From Rhodoplanes sp049284695 (GTDB lineage Bacteria; Pseudomonadota; Alphaproteobacteria; Rhizobiales; Xanthobacteraceae), in NCBI GenBank assembly GCA_049284695.1, contig JBAPYK010000026.1, positions 1 to 14,833 of the forward strand: a DNA stretch of 14,833 bases, in the 5' to 3' direction. This document shows, piece by piece, positions 13,390 through 14,833 of this stretch. The notes beneath the pieces were generated by a model that saw only the letters and a list, made by a program, of their open reading frames with translations, had not been told where the DNA came from and searched no databases. Position 1 is the first letter of the stretch, and each line of letters starts with the position of its first letter. The position numbers were made by a program, and so were the translations under genes.

Positions 13390-13406
13390 ATTGATGAGGT
13401 GGGAAG

Positions 13407-14833
13407 ATGCGGATCGAGCGGCGCTACACCAAAGACGGCCAGTCTCCTTATGCGGACATCGCGTTCCGGCTCACCACGAGCGAGATCCGCAACCCCGATG
13501 GCTCGGTGGTGTTCCGTGCCGACGATGTCGAGGTGCCGGAGCCCTGGTCACAGGTCGCCTCCGACGTGCTCGCGCAGAAATATTTCCGCAAGGCCGGCGT
13601 GCCCACCCGCTTGCGCAAGGTCGAAGAGGAAAGCATCCCCTCGTTCCTGTGGCGCTCGGTCGCCGACGAGGCGGCGCTGAAGGAACTGCCGGAGAAGGAG
13701 CGCACGACGGGCGAGCATTCGGCCCGCCAAGTGTTCGACCGGCTCGCCGGAACCTGGACCTATTGGGGCTGGAAGGGCGGCTATTTCGATTCGGAAGCGG
13801 ACGCGCAGGCCTTCTTCGACGAGCTGCGCTACATGCTCGCGATGCAGATGGTCGCGCCCAACTCGCCGCAATGGTTCAACACCGGCCTGCATTGGGCCTA
13901 CGGCATCGACGGGCCGAGCCAGGGCCACTTCTATGTGGACTTCAAAAGCGGCAAGCTCATCAAGTCGAAGACGGCCTACGAGCATCCGCAGCCGCACGCC
14001 TGTTTCATCCAGGGCATCAAAGACGATCTCGTCAACGAAGGCGGGATCATGGACCTGTGGGTGCGCGAGGCGCGGCTGTTCAAATACGGCTCCGGCACCG
14101 GTTCGAATTTCTCCCGCCTGCGCGGCGAGAACGAGAAACTCTCGGGCGGCGGGCGCTCGTCGGGTCTGATGAGCTTCCTCAAGATCGGCGACCGCGCGGC
14201 GGGCGCGATCAAGTCCGGCGGCACCACGCGGCGGGCCGCCAAGATGGTGATCGTCGACGTCGATCATCCCGACATCGAGCAGTACATCGACTGGAAGGTG
14301 ATCGAGGAGCAGAAGGTCGCAAGCCTCGTCACCGGCTCGTGGATCAACCAGAAGCATCTGCGCGCGGTGATGAAGGCCTGCATCAACTGCGAAGGCTCGG
14401 GCGACGACTGCTTCTCGCCGGACAAGAATCCCGCGCTCAAGCGCGAGATCAAGCTCGCGCGGCGAAGCCACGTTCCCGACAGCTACATCCGGCGGGTCAT
14501 CCAGTTCGCCAAGCAGGGCTACAAGGATATCGAGTTCCCGGTCTACGACACCGATTGGGATTCCGAGGCCTATCTCACCGTGTCCGGCCAGAACTCCAAC
14601 AACTCGGTGCGGGTGACCGACGAGTTCCTGAAGGCGGTGGAGGCGGACGGCGAATGGGACCTCACCTGGCGCACCTCCGGAAAGGTCGCGAAGTCGGTCA
14701 AAGCCCATCAGTTGTGGGAGAAGATCGCCTATGCGGCCTGGGCCTCCGCCGACCCCGGCCTGCAGTACCACACCACCATCAACGACTGGCACACCTGCCC
14801 GGCCTCGGGGCCGATCCGCGCCTCGAATCCGTG
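13407..14833 (+). CDS. nrdJ: Adenosylcobalamin-dependent (class II) ribonucleoside-diphosphate reductase, N-terminal part
   Basis: NrdJ reduces ribonucleotides to deoxyribonucleotides using adenosylcobalamin to make the thiyl radical, with or without oxygen. The window holds 475 codons of what is usually a protein of about 1200 residues in this group. Hallmarks are MVAPNSPQWFNTGLHW, PHACFIQG with the redox cysteine C199, DLWVREARLFKYGSGTGSNFS, the repeat-free core GGTTRRAAKMVIVDVDHPDIE, and NSNNSVRV (396-403). An insertion carries C325, C328 and C335 (CINCEGSGDDC). The window ends in WHTCPASGPIRASNP plus TG, so the next codon most likely encodes the radical cysteine of the NPCSE active-site motif. 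The ATG at 13407 has GAGGTG five bases upstream. The leader is long and structured. Confidence 0.95.
   Translation, partial: MRIERRYTKDGQSPYADIAFRLTTSEIRNPDGSVVFRADDVEVPEPWSQVASDVLAQKYFRKAGVPTRLRKVEEESIPSFLWRSVADEAALKELPEKERTTGEHSARQVFDRLAGTWTYWGWKGGYFDSEADAQAFFDELRYMLAMQMVAPNSPQWFNTGLHWAYGIDGPSQGHFYVDFKSGKLIKSKTAYEHPQPHACFIQGIKDDLVNEGGIMDLWVREARLFKYGSGTGSNFSRLRGENEKLSGGGRSSGLMSFLKIGDRAAGAIKSGGTTRRAAKMVIVDVDHPDIEQYIDWKVIEEQKVASLVTGSWINQKHLRAVMKACINCEGSGDDCFSPDKNPALKREIKLARRSHVPDSYIRRVIQFAKQGYKDIEFPVYDTDWDSEAYLTVSGQNSNNSVRVTDEFLKAVEADGEWDLTWRTSGKVAKSVKAHQLWEKIAYAAWASADPGLQYHTTINDWHTCPASGPIRASNP

Larger units (their letters stand above)
12890..13406. other. Divergent region between NDUFA12 and nrdJ, including the nrdJ leader
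   Basis: These 517 bases hold no supported protein gene. An AT-rich patch (AACCATATATTTAG, 13051-13064) stands out from the GC-rich surroundings and may belong to the NDUFA12 promoter. A TTGACG with a weak -10 at 13093-13121 faces nrdJ. Downstream lie competing hairpins (13133-13167), the 12-bp palindrome AGCCGCGCGGCT (13330-13341) and a hairpin at 13361-13389 next to the nrdJ ribosome-binding site. Confidence 0.55.

Noticed and set aside
13125..13400. Cobalamin riboswitch upstream of nrdJ
   Set aside because: The GCCACTG-type B12 box and the other conserved core segments were looked for and not found.
13548..14792. A 414-codon open frame on the minus strand opposite nrdJ
   Set aside because: Antisense shadow of a well-recognised gene in GC-rich DNA; its translation has no recognisable domain. 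The same holds for long antisense frames over dprA (417-1490), mct (1556-2239), pccA (3003-4049), accC (8223-9038) and aat (10605-11255).
1..14833. CRISPR arrays, insertion sequences, toxin-antitoxin or defence systems
   Set aside because: No regularly spaced repeats, transposase motifs or recognisable defence proteins were seen on either strand.

Overview
This GC-rich window looks like chromosomal DNA of an alphaproteobacterium of the Hyphomicrobiales (Rhizobiales). Three things point there. The block aroQ-accB-accC ... aat ... DUF2155-NDUFA12 follows an order I recognise from that group. NDUFA12, the single-domain response regulator and the DUF2155 protein are alphaproteobacterial families. 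A two-part palindromic repeat at 11314-11416 resembles short dispersed repeats of Rhizobiales genomes. I assign no genus.

Layout. Positions 2-415 hold the 3' end of a SAM methyltransferase gene, overlapped by dprA (405-1517, +). Convergent to dprA are a mesaconyl-CoA C1-C4 CoA-transferase-like gene (mct, 2821-1604) and, upstream of it on the same strand, the biotin-carrying alpha subunit of an acyl-CoA (probably propionyl-CoA) carboxylase (pccA, 5093-3072). A 461-bp divergent control region separates pccA from a 1-Cys peroxiredoxin (5555-6214, +). A phasin with a duplicated internal module follows (6919-6347, -). Then comes the core run aroQ-accB-accC (7266-9686, +), a lone receiver-domain response regulator (10294-9920, -), aat (10584-11273, +), the composite repeat, DUF2155 (12338-11418, -), NDUFA12 (12889-12473, -), and the first 475 codons of a B12-dependent ribonucleotide reductase (nrdJ, 13407 to the window end).

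How the genes fit together. accB and accC supply the biotin carrier and biotin carboxylase of acetyl-CoA carboxylase (fatty-acid synthesis), with aroQ (shikimate pathway) translationally coupled in front. pccA, mct and the phasin point to C3-C5 acyl-CoA and polyhydroxyalkanoate metabolism. A 14-bp sequence matching at 12 of 14 positions lies upstream of both pccA and the phasin, which suggests, but does not prove, shared control. NDUFA12 belongs to respiratory complex I, aat to N-degron proteolysis, dprA to DNA uptake and recombination, and nrdJ to dNTP supply.

I see no CRISPR array, transposase, tRNA, rRNA, phage or defence gene. Most of the window is ordinary core genome. The points that merit a second look are the mct-pccA pair, the duplicated phasin, several operator-like palindromes in the intergenic regions, the composite repeat that touches a stop codon, and the long structured leader of nrdJ.
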